From NCBI RefSeq assembly GCF_033971885.1, contig NZ_JALBUS010000003.1:1-64000 (forward strand): a stretch of 64,000 nucleotides of DNA. The letters run 5' to 3'. Within the stretch, counting starts at the first letter, position 1, and every line of letters starts with the position of its first letter. A program made the translations under genes and the position numbers. Shown piece after piece: positions 24,373 through 32,962 of this stretch. Origin of the DNA: Absicoccus intestinalis (GTDB taxonomy: Bacteria > Bacillota_I > Bacilli_A > Erysipelotrichales > Erysipelotrichaceae). The notes below the pieces were generated by a model. The model searched no databases. It saw only the letters and a program-made list of their open reading frames with translations, and was not told the origin of the DNA.

Positions 24373-25602
24373 ATGGAAACAAAAGATGTAGTCATTGTCA
24401 GTGCATGTCGTACTGCCATTGGTAAATTCTTGGGTGAATTTAAGAATATTTCTGCCCGTGAATTAGCTATCGAAGTTGGTAAAGAAGCTATCAAACGTGC
24501 TGGAATTCAACCAACGGATGTAGATGAGATCGTTATGGGTCAAGTATACGGTGGTATGCAAGGTTCATTACCAGCTCGTCAAGTATCGATGCGTATTGGT
24601 ATGTCTAAAGAAAGTAACGCAGTTACTGTAAACCAAAACTGTGCATCTGGTATGCGTGCATTGGAAATTGCATGTAACGATGTACAATTAGGAAAAACGG
24701 AAATTGGTTTGGTTGTTGGTGCCGAAAATATGACACAAGCTCCATTCTTGTTGCCAAAAGCACGTATGGGATATCGTATGGGAAGTATTCCTTCAGCTGG
24801 CCAAGCTGAAATGTATGATTCATTGTTGCATGATGCATTATATGATGAATTATCTCAAGGACATATGGGATGTACAGCTGATAATGTTGCTAAATTATAT
24901 GGAATCACTCGTGAAGAATGTGATGAATTAGCCGTTATGTCACATTCACGTGCATGCAAAGCAACAGATGAAGGTAAGTTCAAGGATGAAATGATTCCAA
25001 TTATTGAACATACACGTAAAAAAGGTGATATCGTTCATGATACAGATGAACATATGATTCGTGGATGCAACATGGAAACAATTTCAAAATTGCGTCCTGT
25101 ATTCAATAAAGATGGTGTAACGACAGCTGCCAATGCTTCTGGTATCAATGATGCTGCCGCTGCTGTTATTGTTATGTCAATGGATAAAGCCAAAGAATTA
25201 GGTATCAAACCAATGGCTAAAATGATGTACATCTGTGGAAAAGGTGTAGATCCTAAATACATGGGTCTTGGACCTGCTGTTGCAATTCCAAAGTGCTTGT
25301 ATGCTGCCGGTGTTAAATTCGAAGATGTTGATTACTGGGAAGTAAACGAAGCGTTTGCTGCTCAATTCATTGGTGTAGAAAGAAAATTGAAAGAAGATTA
25401 CGGATATATCGTAGATCGTAACAAAACGAACTTGAATGGATCAGGTATTTCTTTAGGACACCCTGTTGGATGTTCCGCATTGCGTATCACAGTTACGTTA
25501 TTGTATGAAATGATTCGTCAAGATGCCAAGATTGGTTGTGCTAGCCTTTGCGTTGGTGGTGGACCAGCTATGGCCGGTTTGTGGACACGCGATTTCGACT
25601 AA
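24373..25602 (+). CDS. thl: Acetyl-CoA acetyltransferase (thiolase)
   Basis: Condenses two acetyl-CoA to acetoacetyl-CoA, the first step to butyrate. The 409-residue protein (usual about 392) has the nucleophile Cys90 in NQNCASGMRA, the NEAFAAQF motif, His363 in GHPVG and Cys393 in LCVGGG. The active-site loop reads GHPVGCSALR instead of the common GHPIGASGAR. Codon use is biased to a small set, as expected for a highly expressed gene. It has its own Rex-overlapped promoter and terminator and so is separate from the bcd operon. Also called atoB. Confidence 0.95.
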   Translation: METKDVVIVSACRTAIGKFLGEFKNISARELAIEVGKEAIKRAGIQPTDVDEIVMGQVYGGMQGSLPARQVSMRIGMSKESNAVTVNQNCASGMRALEIACNDVQLGKTEIGLVVGAENMTQAPFLLPKARMGYRMGSIPSAGQAEMYDSLLHDALYDELSQGHMGCTADNVAKLYGITREECDELAVMSHSRACKATDEGKFKDEMIPIIEHTRKKGDIVHDTDEHMIRGCNMETISKLRPVFNKDGVTTAANASGINDAAAAVIVMSMDKAKELGIKPMAKMMYICGKGVDPKYMGLGPAVAIPKCLYAAGVKFEDVDYWEVNEAFAAQFIGVERKLKEDYGYIVDRNKTNLNGSGISLGHPVGCSALRITVTLLYEMIRQDAKIGCASLCVGGGPAMAGLWTRDFD

Positions 25603-25613
25603 TCAAAACAGAA

Positions 25614-25643
25614 AGAAGATAGGTGAATGCTTATCTTCTTTTA
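25614..25643 (+). terminator. thl terminator
   Basis: AGAAGATA (25614-25621) pairs with TATCTTCT (25632-25639), followed by a short T-run. Confidence 0.75.
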
Positions 25644-25644
25644 C

Positions 25645-25662
25645 TTGTAAATAAATTCACAA
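25645..25662 (+). promoter_or_regulatory. Rex-type operator upstream of bcd
   Basis: The 18-mer TTGTAAATAAATTCACAA differs from the Rex consensus TTGTGAANNNNTTCACAA by one arm base. It lies 5 nt upstream of the bcd -35 box. Confidence 0.72.
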
Positions 25663-25667
25663 AGTCA

Positions 25668-25696
25668 TTGACTACCGAATGCATTCTCGGTACAAT
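25668..25696 (+). promoter_or_regulatory. bcd-etf-hbd-crt promoter with spacer dyad
   Basis: TTGACT (25668-25673), a 17-nt spacer and TACAAT (25691-25696). Inside is a perfect inverted repeat, TACCGA (25673-25678) and TCGGTA (25687-25692) with an 8-nt centre, placed to overlap both boxes. It may be a second operator besides Rex. Confidence 0.72.
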
Positions 25697-25765
25697 TACA
25701 TCGTATGAATGGGATTTCATACCAAATTTGAAGTTGAACAATAAGGAAAGGAGAACTTTAAATTT

Positions 25766-26905
25766 ATGGATTTCAATTTTACAGAACAACAACAAATGAT
25801 GCAAATGTTGTTCAGAGAAGTTGCTGAAACTGTCGTTAAAGATAACGCAGCGGATGTAGACGAACAAGAAAGATTCCCTAAAGAAAACGTAGAAGCTATG
25901 CGCCAAGCAAAGATGTTGGGAATCCCATACCCTCGTGAATATGGAGGAGCTGGTGCTGATTATCTAAGCTATATCTTAGCTGTTGAAGAATTAGCTAAAA
26001 AATGCTGTACAACATCTACGGTATTAAGTGCACATACTTCATTAGGTACTTGGCCAATTGCGGCTTTTGGTACAGAAGAACAAAAAGCAAAATATTTAAC
26101 TGACCTTTGCACAGGTAAGAAGATTGCTGCCTTTGGTTTAACCGAACCAAATGCCGGTACCGATGCTGCCGGTCAACAAACAACAGCTGTTTTAGATGGT
26201 GATCATTATATCTTGAATGGTACAAAGATCTTCATCACAAATGCTGGAGAAGCAGATGTTTATATCATCTTCGCTATGACAGATAAAACAAAAGGAAATC
26301 ATGGTATTTCTGCTTTCATCGTTGAAAAAGGATGGGAAGGATTCACATTCGGTCTTCATGAAAAGAAATTAGGTATTCGTGGTTCTGCTACTCGTGAGTT
26401 GATCTTCAATAATGTAAAAGTACCAAAAGAAAACTTGTTAGGAAAAGAAGGACAAGGATTCAAGGTTGCGATGAAGACATTGGATGGTGGTCGTATTGGT
26501 ATCGCCGCACAAGCAGTTGGATTGGCACAAGGTGCAATTGATGAAGCCGTTCCTTATGTAAAACAACGTAAACAATTTGGACGTCCTATTGCTCGTTTCC
26601 AAAACACGCAATTCCAATTGGCAGATATGCAAACCAAAGTAGATGCAGCTCGTTTGATGGTTTACAAAGCTGCTATGGCTAAAGAAACGGGTCAGCCTTA
26701 TACGGTATTAGCTGCAGAAGCTAAATTATTTGCATCCGAAACAGCTATGGAAGTAACTACAAAGGCTATCCAATTATTAGGTGGTTATGGATATACTCGT
26801 GACTTGCCAGTTGAAAGAATGTTCCGTGATGCTAAGATCACTGAAATCTATGAAGGTACTTCTGAAGTACAAAGAATGGTAATTTCAGGATCGATGTTAC
26901 GATAA
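25766..26905 (+). CDS. bcd: Butyryl-CoA dehydrogenase
   Basis: FAD enzyme of the acyl-CoA dehydrogenase family that reduces crotonyl-CoA to butyryl-CoA. With EtfAB it is expected to bifurcate electrons from NADH to crotonyl-CoA and ferredoxin. The 379 residues match Bcd. Key elements are AFGLTEPNAGTDAAGQQT, FITNAGEADVY, the KLGIRGSATREL segment and the catalytic base Glu363 in YEGTSEVQRM. AAGGAGA precedes the ATG. First gene of bcd-etfB-etfA-hbd-crt-CoA-transferase. Short-chain specificity is inferred from context. Confidence 0.94.
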   Translation: MDFNFTEQQQMMQMLFREVAETVVKDNAADVDEQERFPKENVEAMRQAKMLGIPYPREYGGAGADYLSYILAVEELAKKCCTTSTVLSAHTSLGTWPIAAFGTEEQKAKYLTDLCTGKKIAAFGLTEPNAGTDAAGQQTTAVLDGDHYILNGTKIFITNAGEADVYIIFAMTDKTKGNHGISAFIVEKGWEGFTFGLHEKKLGIRGSATRELIFNNVKVPKENLLGKEGQGFKVAMKTLDGGRIGIAAQAVGLAQGAIDEAVPYVKQRKQFGRPIARFQNTQFQLADMQTKVDAARLMVYKAAMAKETGQPYTVLAAEAKLFASETAMEVTTKAIQLLGGYGYTRDLPVERMFRDAKITEIYEGTSEVQRMVISGSMLR

Positions 26906-26924
26906 GAAAGGATTGAATACTCAT

Positions 26925-27719
26925 ATGAAAATCGTTGTTCTAGAAAAACAAGTTCCCGATTCAACAGAAATCACAGTTGATAAAAAGACTGGTGCATTGG
27001 TTCGTGATGGTGTTCCTGCAATTACGAACCCCGATGATCTAGCTGGTTTGGAAGCTGCATTGGAAATTAAAGATAAAAACCCAGACACTGAAGTTGTCGT
27101 TATGACTATGGGATTGCCAAAAGCTGCCGATATGTTAAAACAAGGTGTAGCTATGGGCGCTGACAAAGGTGTCTTATTAACAGACCGTGTATTAGGTGGA
27201 TCTGATACATGTGCTACAAGTATTGCTTTGGCTGCTGCTTTGAAAAAAGTAGGATTTGATCTTGTCATTGCTGGTCGTCAAGCCATTGATGGTGATACAG
27301 CTCAGGTTGGTCCTCAAACAGCTGAACGTTTAGGAATCCCTCAAGTTACCTATGTCGATGAGATCATTGATGTCAATGATGAATCCATTACGGTCAAGAA
27401 ATCATTGGAAGATGTTGAACAAATCGTTAAGGTTAAATTGCCTTGTGTCATCACAACATTATCCGAAATGAATACACCTCGTTATATGCAATGTGACAAT
27501 ATCGTTGACTTATGCAAAGAAAACAAAATTGAAACATTAACAAATGCAGATTTAGGTGTAGATCCAAACCGTGTTGGTTTCAAAGGTTCACCTACATCGG
27601 TAAAAACAACTTTCACAAAGGATGTTACCGATAAGACGGAAACATTTACATTATCAGAGCAGGAAACTGCAGATATGATTGCTAAAACTTTGAAAGAAAA
27701 GCAAATCATTACGAAGTAG
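26925..27719 (+). CDS. etfB: Electron transfer flavoprotein beta subunit
   Basis: Small Etf subunit, partner of EtfA and Bcd in the probable bifurcating complex. The 264-residue protein starts MKIVVLEKQVPDSTEI and carries the ETF beta signature in the VIAGRQAIDGDTAQVGPQTAE segment, typical of the butyrate-pathway, bifurcating Etf group. I start at 26925 rather than the in-frame TTG four codons upstream. The ribosome binding site AAGAAAGGA is about 12 nt away. It lies between bcd and etfA with gaps of about 15-20 nt. Confidence 0.94.
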   Translation: MKIVVLEKQVPDSTEITVDKKTGALVRDGVPAITNPDDLAGLEAALEIKDKNPDTEVVVMTMGLPKAADMLKQGVAMGADKGVLLTDRVLGGSDTCATSIALAAALKKVGFDLVIAGRQAIDGDTAQVGPQTAERLGIPQVTYVDEIIDVNDESITVKKSLEDVEQIVKVKLPCVITTLSEMNTPRYMQCDNIVDLCKENKIETLTNADLGVDPNRVGFKGSPTSVKTTFTKDVTDKTETFTLSEQETADMIAKTLKEKQIITK

Positions 27720-27734
27720 GAGGGAAGAAACAGA

Positions 27735-28766
27735 ATGGCTCGATTTGAAGAATACAAAGATGTCTTCGTTTTCGTTGAACAAGAAAACGGAAATGTAGCT
27801 GAAGTAAGTTATGAACTTATTTCAGAAGCAAGAAAACTAGTTGCTTCTATTCCTGAATTCGGATACAAAGTAGTTGGTGTATTGCTTGGAGAAAATGTAA
27901 AAGACAAAGCACAAGAAGTAATCGCTCATGGTGCAGATAAGGTTATCGTTGTTGACGATCCTCTTTTGAAAGATTATTCTACCCAATTTTATGCAGATGC
28001 ATTAACACAAGTAGTCAATGCTTATAAACCAGATGCTATGTTAACAGGTGCCACTCCATTGGGACGTGATCTAGCTCCACGTGTAGCTGCTCGTTTAAAT
28101 GTTGGTTTGACAGCTGATGCTACAAAGATCGAAGTCGATATTGATTATGCAAAAGAGACAGGCGAATCATTATTAGATGTTACTCGTCCAACTTTTGGTG
28201 GTAACTTATTCGGAACGATCGTTTGTAAAGATACGCGTCCACAAATGGCTACAATTCGACCAAAAGTCTTTGAATTAGCTCCAGTTGACGAATCTCGTCA
28301 AGGTGAAGTTGATGAATTCAAACCAACTTGGACAACAACTGAACCACAAGTATTTGTTGAAAAGGTAATCGAAAAAGTGAAATCTGATGTAGATATCACA
28401 AAAGCTGACATCTTAGTTGGTGCTGGTCGTGGTGCAGAAAACTGCTTGGATTTAGTTCAACAAGTTGCTGATGAATTAGGTGGTGTTGTATGTTGTACAC
28501 GTGCCGTTGTTGAAGATGGATACATGGATAAGAGCCGTCAAGTTGGCCAAACAGGTAAGACCGTACGTCCTTCCTTATATATTGCTTGCGGTATTTCGGG
28601 TGCCGTTCAACACTGTGCAGGTATGGACAAATCTGACTTGATCATTTCGATCAACCGTGATCCTCAAGCTGAAATCTTTACAATTTCTAACATGGGATTT
28701 GTTGGTGATGTAAACAAAGTTCTTCCTTTGTTAGTACAATCCATCAAAGACGCAAAATCAGAGTAA
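27735..28766 (+). CDS. etfA: Electron transfer flavoprotein alpha subunit
   Basis: Large Etf subunit that binds FAD in its C-terminal domain. The 343 residues show the N-terminal Etf fold (VFVEQENGNVAEVSYELISEARKL), GATPLGRDLAPRVAARL, and the C-terminal FAD motif VGAGRGAENCLDLVQQ...RQVGQTGKTVRPSLYIACGISGAVQHCAGM. The GGAGGG site is close to the ATG. In butyrate producers this pair with Bcd couples NADH oxidation to ferredoxin reduction; the Rnf operon at 11302-16011 would use that ferredoxin. Confidence 0.95.
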   Translation: MARFEEYKDVFVFVEQENGNVAEVSYELISEARKLVASIPEFGYKVVGVLLGENVKDKAQEVIAHGADKVIVVDDPLLKDYSTQFYADALTQVVNAYKPDAMLTGATPLGRDLAPRVAARLNVGLTADATKIEVDIDYAKETGESLLDVTRPTFGGNLFGTIVCKDTRPQMATIRPKVFELAPVDESRQGEVDEFKPTWTTTEPQVFVEKVIEKVKSDVDITKADILVGAGRGAENCLDLVQQVADELGGVVCCTRAVVEDGYMDKSRQVGQTGKTVRPSLYIACGISGAVQHCAGMDKSDLIISINRDPQAEIFTISNMGFVGDVNKVLPLLVQSIKDAKSE

Positions 28767-28781
28767 AGGAGATCAAAATAC

Positions 28782-29624
28782 ATGAGTAAAATTGGTGTTA
28801 TTGGTGCCGGTACAATGGGTCAAGGCATTGCTCAAGCCTTTGCTGCTGCTGGTAACCAAGTCACAGTATGTGATATTAAAATCGAATGGGCACAAAATGG
28901 TATCAATAAAATTGGTGCAAAATTAGATAAACTTGTTTCTCGCGGAAAAATTGCCGAAGATGCTGCCAATGCAATCAAAGCAAATTTAACGGCTGGTGAA
29001 TCGGATTATTCAGGATTAGCTGATGCGGACTATGTTGTGGAAGCTGTCTTGGAACAAGTAAAAGTAAAACAAGATTTATTCAAAACATTAGATGGTATTT
29101 GTAAAGATTCTACAATCTTCTGCTCCAATACATCAAGTTTATCCATTACAGAAATCGCTAATGGTGTTAAACATGAAGTAATTGGTATGCACTTCTTTAA
29201 CCCAGCTGATCGTATGAAATTGATCGAAGTTATCCGTGGTGGTGCTACAAAAGACGAAACCGTACAAGCTGTTAAAGAATTATCTGAGCAAATTGGTAAA
29301 ACACCAGTTGAAGTAAATGAAGCACCTGGTTTTGTTGTAAACCGTATTTTAGTCCCTTTGATCAACGAAGGTGTATTCGTATTACAAGAAGGTGTTGCTA
29401 GTGCTGAAGATATCGATACAGCCATGAAGTTGGGTGCTAACCATCCAATGGGACCACTTGAATTAGGTGATTTGATTGGTTTGGATATCGTATTGGACGT
29501 TATGGATGTTCTTTACAACGAAACAGGCGATTCTAAATATCGTGCATGTACATTATTAAGAAAAATGGTTCGTGCCGGTAAATTAGGACGTAAAACTGGC
29601 GAAGGATTCTACAAATATAACTAA
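28782..29624 (+). CDS. hbd: 3-hydroxybutyryl-CoA dehydrogenase
   Basis: Reduces acetoacetyl-CoA to 3-hydroxybutyryl-CoA with NAD(P)H. The 280 residues are typical of Hbd. The Rossmann motif GAGTMG is at residues 8-13, the SNTSSLS region near 115-121, and the catalytic His137 in GMHFFNPADRMKL pairs with a downstream Glu. The C-terminal dimer domain includes NHPMGPLELGDLIGLD. It follows etfA by 15 nt. A terminator-like hairpin separates it from crt. Confidence 0.95.
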   Translation: MSKIGVIGAGTMGQGIAQAFAAAGNQVTVCDIKIEWAQNGINKIGAKLDKLVSRGKIAEDAANAIKANLTAGESDYSGLADADYVVEAVLEQVKVKQDLFKTLDGICKDSTIFCSNTSSLSITEIANGVKHEVIGMHFFNPADRMKLIEVIRGGATKDETVQAVKELSEQIGKTPVEVNEAPGFVVNRILVPLINEGVFVLQEGVASAEDIDTAMKLGANHPMGPLELGDLIGLDIVLDVMDVLYNETGDSKYRACTLLRKMVRAGKLGRKTGEGFYKYN

Positions 29625-29638
29625 TTGTAGATTGGATC

Positions 29639-29668
29639 GAGGTGGGACATACATTCCACCTCTTTTTT
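29639..29668 (+). terminator. Terminator-like hairpin between hbd and crt
   Basis: GAGGTGG (29639-29645) and CCACCTC (29656-29662) form a perfect stem followed by six T residues. No convincing promoter follows, so crt expression must come from readthrough. This would lower crt and CoA-transferase mRNA relative to bcd-etf-hbd. Confidence 0.75.
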
Positions 29669-29686
29669 AGAAAGGATATAATAAAT

Positions 29687-30466
29687 ATGGAAAACGTATT
29701 ATTTGAAAAACAAGGACACGTATCGATCATTACGATCAATCGTCCCAAAGCATTAAATGCCTTAGCAACAGCTGTACTAAAAGATCTTGAAGAAGCTGTC
29801 AAAACCGTAGAAGAAGATATGGATACATATGCCCTGATCATCACTGGTGCTGGATCCAAGAGCTTTGTTGCCGGTGCCGATATCGTTGAAATGAAAGATA
29901 AGACAGTCGAAGAAGCAGCAGAATACAGTGGATATGGAAATAGTATCTTCCGTCGTATCGAACAATTGCATTGTCCTGTTATTGCTGCTGTCAATGGATT
30001 CGCTCTTGGCGGTGGATGTGAATTAGCCATGTCATGTGATATTCGTCTAGCGAGTGAAAATGCTGTATTTGGACAACCAGAAGTAGGTCTTGGTATTACT
30101 CCAGGATTTGGTGGTACACAACGTTTAGCTCGTTTGATTCCTACCGGTATTGCCAAAGAAATGATTTATACAGCGCGCAATATCAAAGCCGATAAAGCAA
30201 AAGAAATTGGATTGGTCAATGATGTAGTTGCATCCGATGATTTGATGGCTACAGCCATGAAACTTGCCAATCGTATTGCGGCTAATGCGCCAATTGCCGT
30301 AGCTCATGCAAAAAAAGCCATCAATGAAGGACTTCAACAAAATATCGATGATGCCGTGAAATTAGAAGTATCTGAATTCTCGGAATGCTTCAAGACCGAA
30401 GATCAAAAATATGGTATGGAATGCTTTGTCAATCGTGTCAAAGACAAAGAATTCAAGAATAAATAA
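29687..30466 (+). CDS. crt: 3-hydroxybutyryl-CoA dehydratase (crotonase)
   Basis: Dehydrates 3-hydroxybutyryl-CoA to crotonyl-CoA. The 259 residues fit the enoyl-CoA hydratase family. The oxyanion-hole segment FVAGADIVEM, GFALGGGCELAMSCD with catalytic Glu112, and FGQPEVGLGITPGFGGTQ with catalytic Glu132 are intact. I start at MENVLF (29687) with AAAGGA 10 nt upstream; the longer frame begins inside the terminator hairpin and lacks a ribosome binding site. Confidence 0.95.
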   Translation: MENVLFEKQGHVSIITINRPKALNALATAVLKDLEEAVKTVEEDMDTYALIITGAGSKSFVAGADIVEMKDKTVEEAAEYSGYGNSIFRRIEQLHCPVIAAVNGFALGGGCELAMSCDIRLASENAVFGQPEVGLGITPGFGGTQRLARLIPTGIAKEMIYTARNIKADKAKEIGLVNDVVASDDLMATAMKLANRIAANAPIAVAHAKKAINEGLQQNIDDAVKLEVSEFSECFKTEDQKYGMECFVNRVKDKEFKNK

Positions 30467-30480
30467 GGATGGCGATACAT

Positions 30481-31833
30481 ATGGATTTTGCAGCTGAATA
30501 TGCCGCTAAATTAACAACGGCGGATCAAGCCGTTCAATGTATCCATAGTGGTGACTGGATCGACTATGGATTTGGTCTTGGCATTGTTGATACATTGGAT
30601 AAAGCCTTGGCAAAGCGTATGCCTCAATTGGAAGATGTGAAGATTCGTGGTGCCATTTTGTTGAAACGACCTGCCATCTTCGATATTGAAAACGCTCCCG
30701 CTCATTTTTGCTGGAATTCATGGCACATGTCCGGTATTGAACGAAAAGCATGCATGGAAGATATCGCTTACTACAATCCCATTCGTTACTCGGAATTACC
30801 AAGTTATTGCTTATATGAAATCGATGATATTCAAGTAGCCATGTTCCGTGTTGCACCCATGGATTCATTTGGGTATTTCAATTTTGGACCCAATGCATCG
30901 CATCAATATGCCATTCTAGAGCGAGCCGATAAAGTGATCGTTGAAGTAAATACAAATATGCCTCGTTGTTTAGGTGGATGGGGCACAGGTGTTCATATTT
31001 CAAAAGTTGATATGATCGTTGAAAGTGATAATGCGCCTCTAGAAACAATTCCTAAGGGTGGAAAACCATCTGAAGTAGATCAAAAAGTTGCCGAATTAAT
31101 CGTCAATGAAATTCCTGATGGAGCTTGCTTACAACTTGGTATTGGTGGCATGCCCAATGCAGTAGGTGCCTTGATTGCCAAATCGGATCTGAAACATTTA
31201 GGTGTACATACTGAAATGTATGTGGATTCTTTTGTAGATATGGCTCGTGCAGGCAAGATCGATGGATCGAAAAAGAACTTAAATCCAGGTCGACAAGTCT
31301 ATGCGTTTGGACAAGGTAGTAAGGAAATGTATGATTATCTCAATGATAATCCAGAATGTATGATGGCTCCGGTTGATTATACCAATGATCCTCGTACCAT
31401 TTCCCAAATTGATAACTTTATTTCCATCAACAATACGGTAGATATTGATTTATTTGGTCAAGTGAGTGCTGAAAGTTCTGGTATTCGTCAAATCAGTGGG
31501 GCTGGTGGCCAATTAGACTTTGTGTTAGGGGCTTATTTATCAAAAGGTGGTAAATCTTTTATTTGTTGTTCAAGTACATTTACCAATAAAAAAGGTGAGA
31601 CATTCTCTCGTATTTTACCAATCTTACATCCAGGATCGGCGGTTACGGATACTCGTGCCAATACGCACTATGTCGTAACCGAATATGGTATGGTCAATCT
31701 AAAGGGTAAAAGTACTTGGGAGCGTGCGGAAGGATTGATTTCGATCGCACATCCAGATTTCCGTCAACAATTGATCGAAGAAGCAGAAAAAATGCATATT
31801 TGGCGGAAACATAATGCCCATGTCAATGTCTAA
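30481..31833 (+). CDS. but: Butyryl-CoA:acetate CoA-transferase family protein
   Basis: Acetyl-CoA hydrolase/transferase family (Cat1-like). It most likely transfers CoA from butyryl-CoA to acetate, the final step to butyrate. The 450 residues carry the GIGGMPNAVG loop and the catalytic Glu245 in GVHTEMYVDS. The protein could also act as a 4-hydroxybutyrate or propionate CoA-transferase; the assignment to butyrate comes from its place after crt. No buk/ptb genes occur in the window. I start at MDFAAEY (30481), 11 nt after AAGGA; an ATG four codons upstream lies on the ribosome binding site itself. Confidence 0.85.
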   Translation: MDFAAEYAAKLTTADQAVQCIHSGDWIDYGFGLGIVDTLDKALAKRMPQLEDVKIRGAILLKRPAIFDIENAPAHFCWNSWHMSGIERKACMEDIAYYNPIRYSELPSYCLYEIDDIQVAMFRVAPMDSFGYFNFGPNASHQYAILERADKVIVEVNTNMPRCLGGWGTGVHISKVDMIVESDNAPLETIPKGGKPSEVDQKVAELIVNEIPDGACLQLGIGGMPNAVGALIAKSDLKHLGVHTEMYVDSFVDMARAGKIDGSKKNLNPGRQVYAFGQGSKEMYDYLNDNPECMMAPVDYTNDPRTISQIDNFISINNTVDIDLFGQVSAESSGIRQISGAGGQLDFVLGAYLSKGGKSFICCSSTFTNKKGETFSRILPILHPGSAVTDTRANTHYVVTEYGMVNLKGKSTWERAEGLISIAHPDFRQQLIEEAEKMHIWRKHNAHVNV

Positions 31834-31843
31834 CTATTATTAT

Positions 31844-31868
31844 ACGGCTATATGATATAGCCGTTTTT
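31844..31868 (+). terminator. Terminator of the butyrate operon
   Basis: ACGGCTAT pairs with ATAGCCGT (outer bases of a nearly continuous palindrome), followed by five T residues. Confidence 0.8.
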
Positions 31869-31871
31869 CTA

Positions 31872-31880
31872 TGTTATACT
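31872..31880 (+). promoter_or_regulatory. Extended -10 promoter of the aldolase gene
   Basis: TGTTATACT: an extended -10 TG followed by TATACT (31875-31880). No good -35 box lies 17 nt upstream. Confidence 0.5.
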
Positions 31881-31903
31881 ATAGGATGAAAGGAGGAGTC
31901 ACC

Positions 31904-32941
31904 ATGTTATATTTTAGAAATGACTATCAAGTTGGATGTATTCCTGAAATCATTGATGCATTAAAGGCCAAGGACTCCCATCCATATATGCCCTATGGGC
32001 AGGATGAAGAATGTCAAAAAGCCAAAGATATACTGCAATCGAAAATGCCCGATGTTCATATTGATGTTCATTTTGTAAGCGGAGGCACAATAGCGAATGC
32101 CACAATTTTTAAGGCCATCTTAAAACCATATGAAGCTGTGATTGCTTGTAAGACCGCTCATATTTCAACAAGAGAAGCCGGTGCCATTGAAGCAACCGGC
32201 CATAAAGTCATCATCGTAGATGATAACGATGGAAAAATTACGCCATCAGCTATTGAAAAAACATTCAATCAACATATGTTAGGATATGGCATGATGGTCT
32301 ACCCGAAAGCCGTTTTTATTTCGAATGCAACCGAAATGGGAACCATTTATTCCGAAGATGAGCTCCATGCCATTCATGATAAATGTAAAGAATTAGGTTT
32401 ATATTTGATCCTCGATGGAGAAAGATTGGGTGTTGCTTTGATGTCAGGTGTGGGATATACATTAAATGATATCGCAAAGTTATGTGATATCTTTACAATT
32501 GGTATTTCCAAAAATGGAGGTTTATTTGGTTCCGCCATTCTTATCACAAATCCTGCATTAGAAGATGGATTTCCTTTTGTGATGAAACAAACGGGAGCAA
32601 TGATGGCAAAATCCTGGTTAATTGGTTTACAATTTCAAGTTTTATTCCAAGATGATAAATTTTATCAAATAGCCAAGCATGAGGATGAATTATCGGTTCA
32701 ATTGCAGAATGCTTTACATAATTTAGGTTATCCACTCTTGATGAAAGCCTACACCAATCAAGTCTTTCCAATCTTGACCAATGAACAATTCGAATACTTA
32801 TCGGAAAAGGTCGATTTTGATATTTGGGACGAATGGGAAGGGCAATACATTATTCGCTTGGTGACAGGATTTACCACAACGCAACAACATATTAACGATT
32901 TATGTGAAGCGCTCAAAGAGACCGCAAAAATCAAAAAATGA
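31904..32941 (+). CDS. Threonine aldolase family PLP enzyme
   Basis: Aminotransferase-fold PLP enzyme of the low-specificity L-threonine aldolase group, which cleaves threonine or allo-threonine to glycine and acetaldehyde. The 345 residues show HFVSGGTIANATIF, KTAHISTREAGAIEATGHKV and the PLP-lysine region GISKNGGLFGSA. The usual DGARLG motif reads DGERLG here, next to the PLP-binding Asp, so substrate preference may differ. I start at MLYFRND (31904), 7 nt after AAAGGAGG. It has its own promoter and faces a convergent operon. Confidence 0.82.
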   Translation: MLYFRNDYQVGCIPEIIDALKAKDSHPYMPYGQDEECQKAKDILQSKMPDVHIDVHFVSGGTIANATIFKAILKPYEAVIACKTAHISTREAGAIEATGHKVIIVDDNDGKITPSAIEKTFNQHMLGYGMMVYPKAVFISNATEMGTIYSEDELHAIHDKCKELGLYLILDGERLGVALMSGVGYTLNDIAKLCDIFTIGISKNGGLFGSAILITNPALEDGFPFVMKQTGAMMAKSWLIGLQFQVLFQDDKFYQIAKHEDELSVQLQNALHNLGYPLLMKAYTNQVFPILTNEQFEYLSEKVDFDIWDEWEGQYIIRLVTGFTTTQQHINDLCEALKETAKIKK

Positions 32942-32962
32942 CCAATCTCTCATTCTAGATTG
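32932..32962 (-). terminator. Terminator of the phosphatase-esterase-ATP-grasp operon
   Basis: TGACCAATCT pairs with AGATTGGTCA across an 8-nt loop and, read on the minus strand, is followed by TTTTTTGATTTTT. On the plus strand no T-run follows, so it mainly serves the minus-strand operon. It overlaps that operon's last stop codon. Confidence 0.75.

Noticed and set aside
29677..29686. TATAAT just before crt as a promoter
   Set aside because: Only 4 nt separate it from the ATG, no -35 box lies 16-18 nt upstream (TTCCAC), and it is the A/T spacer after the AAAGGA site.
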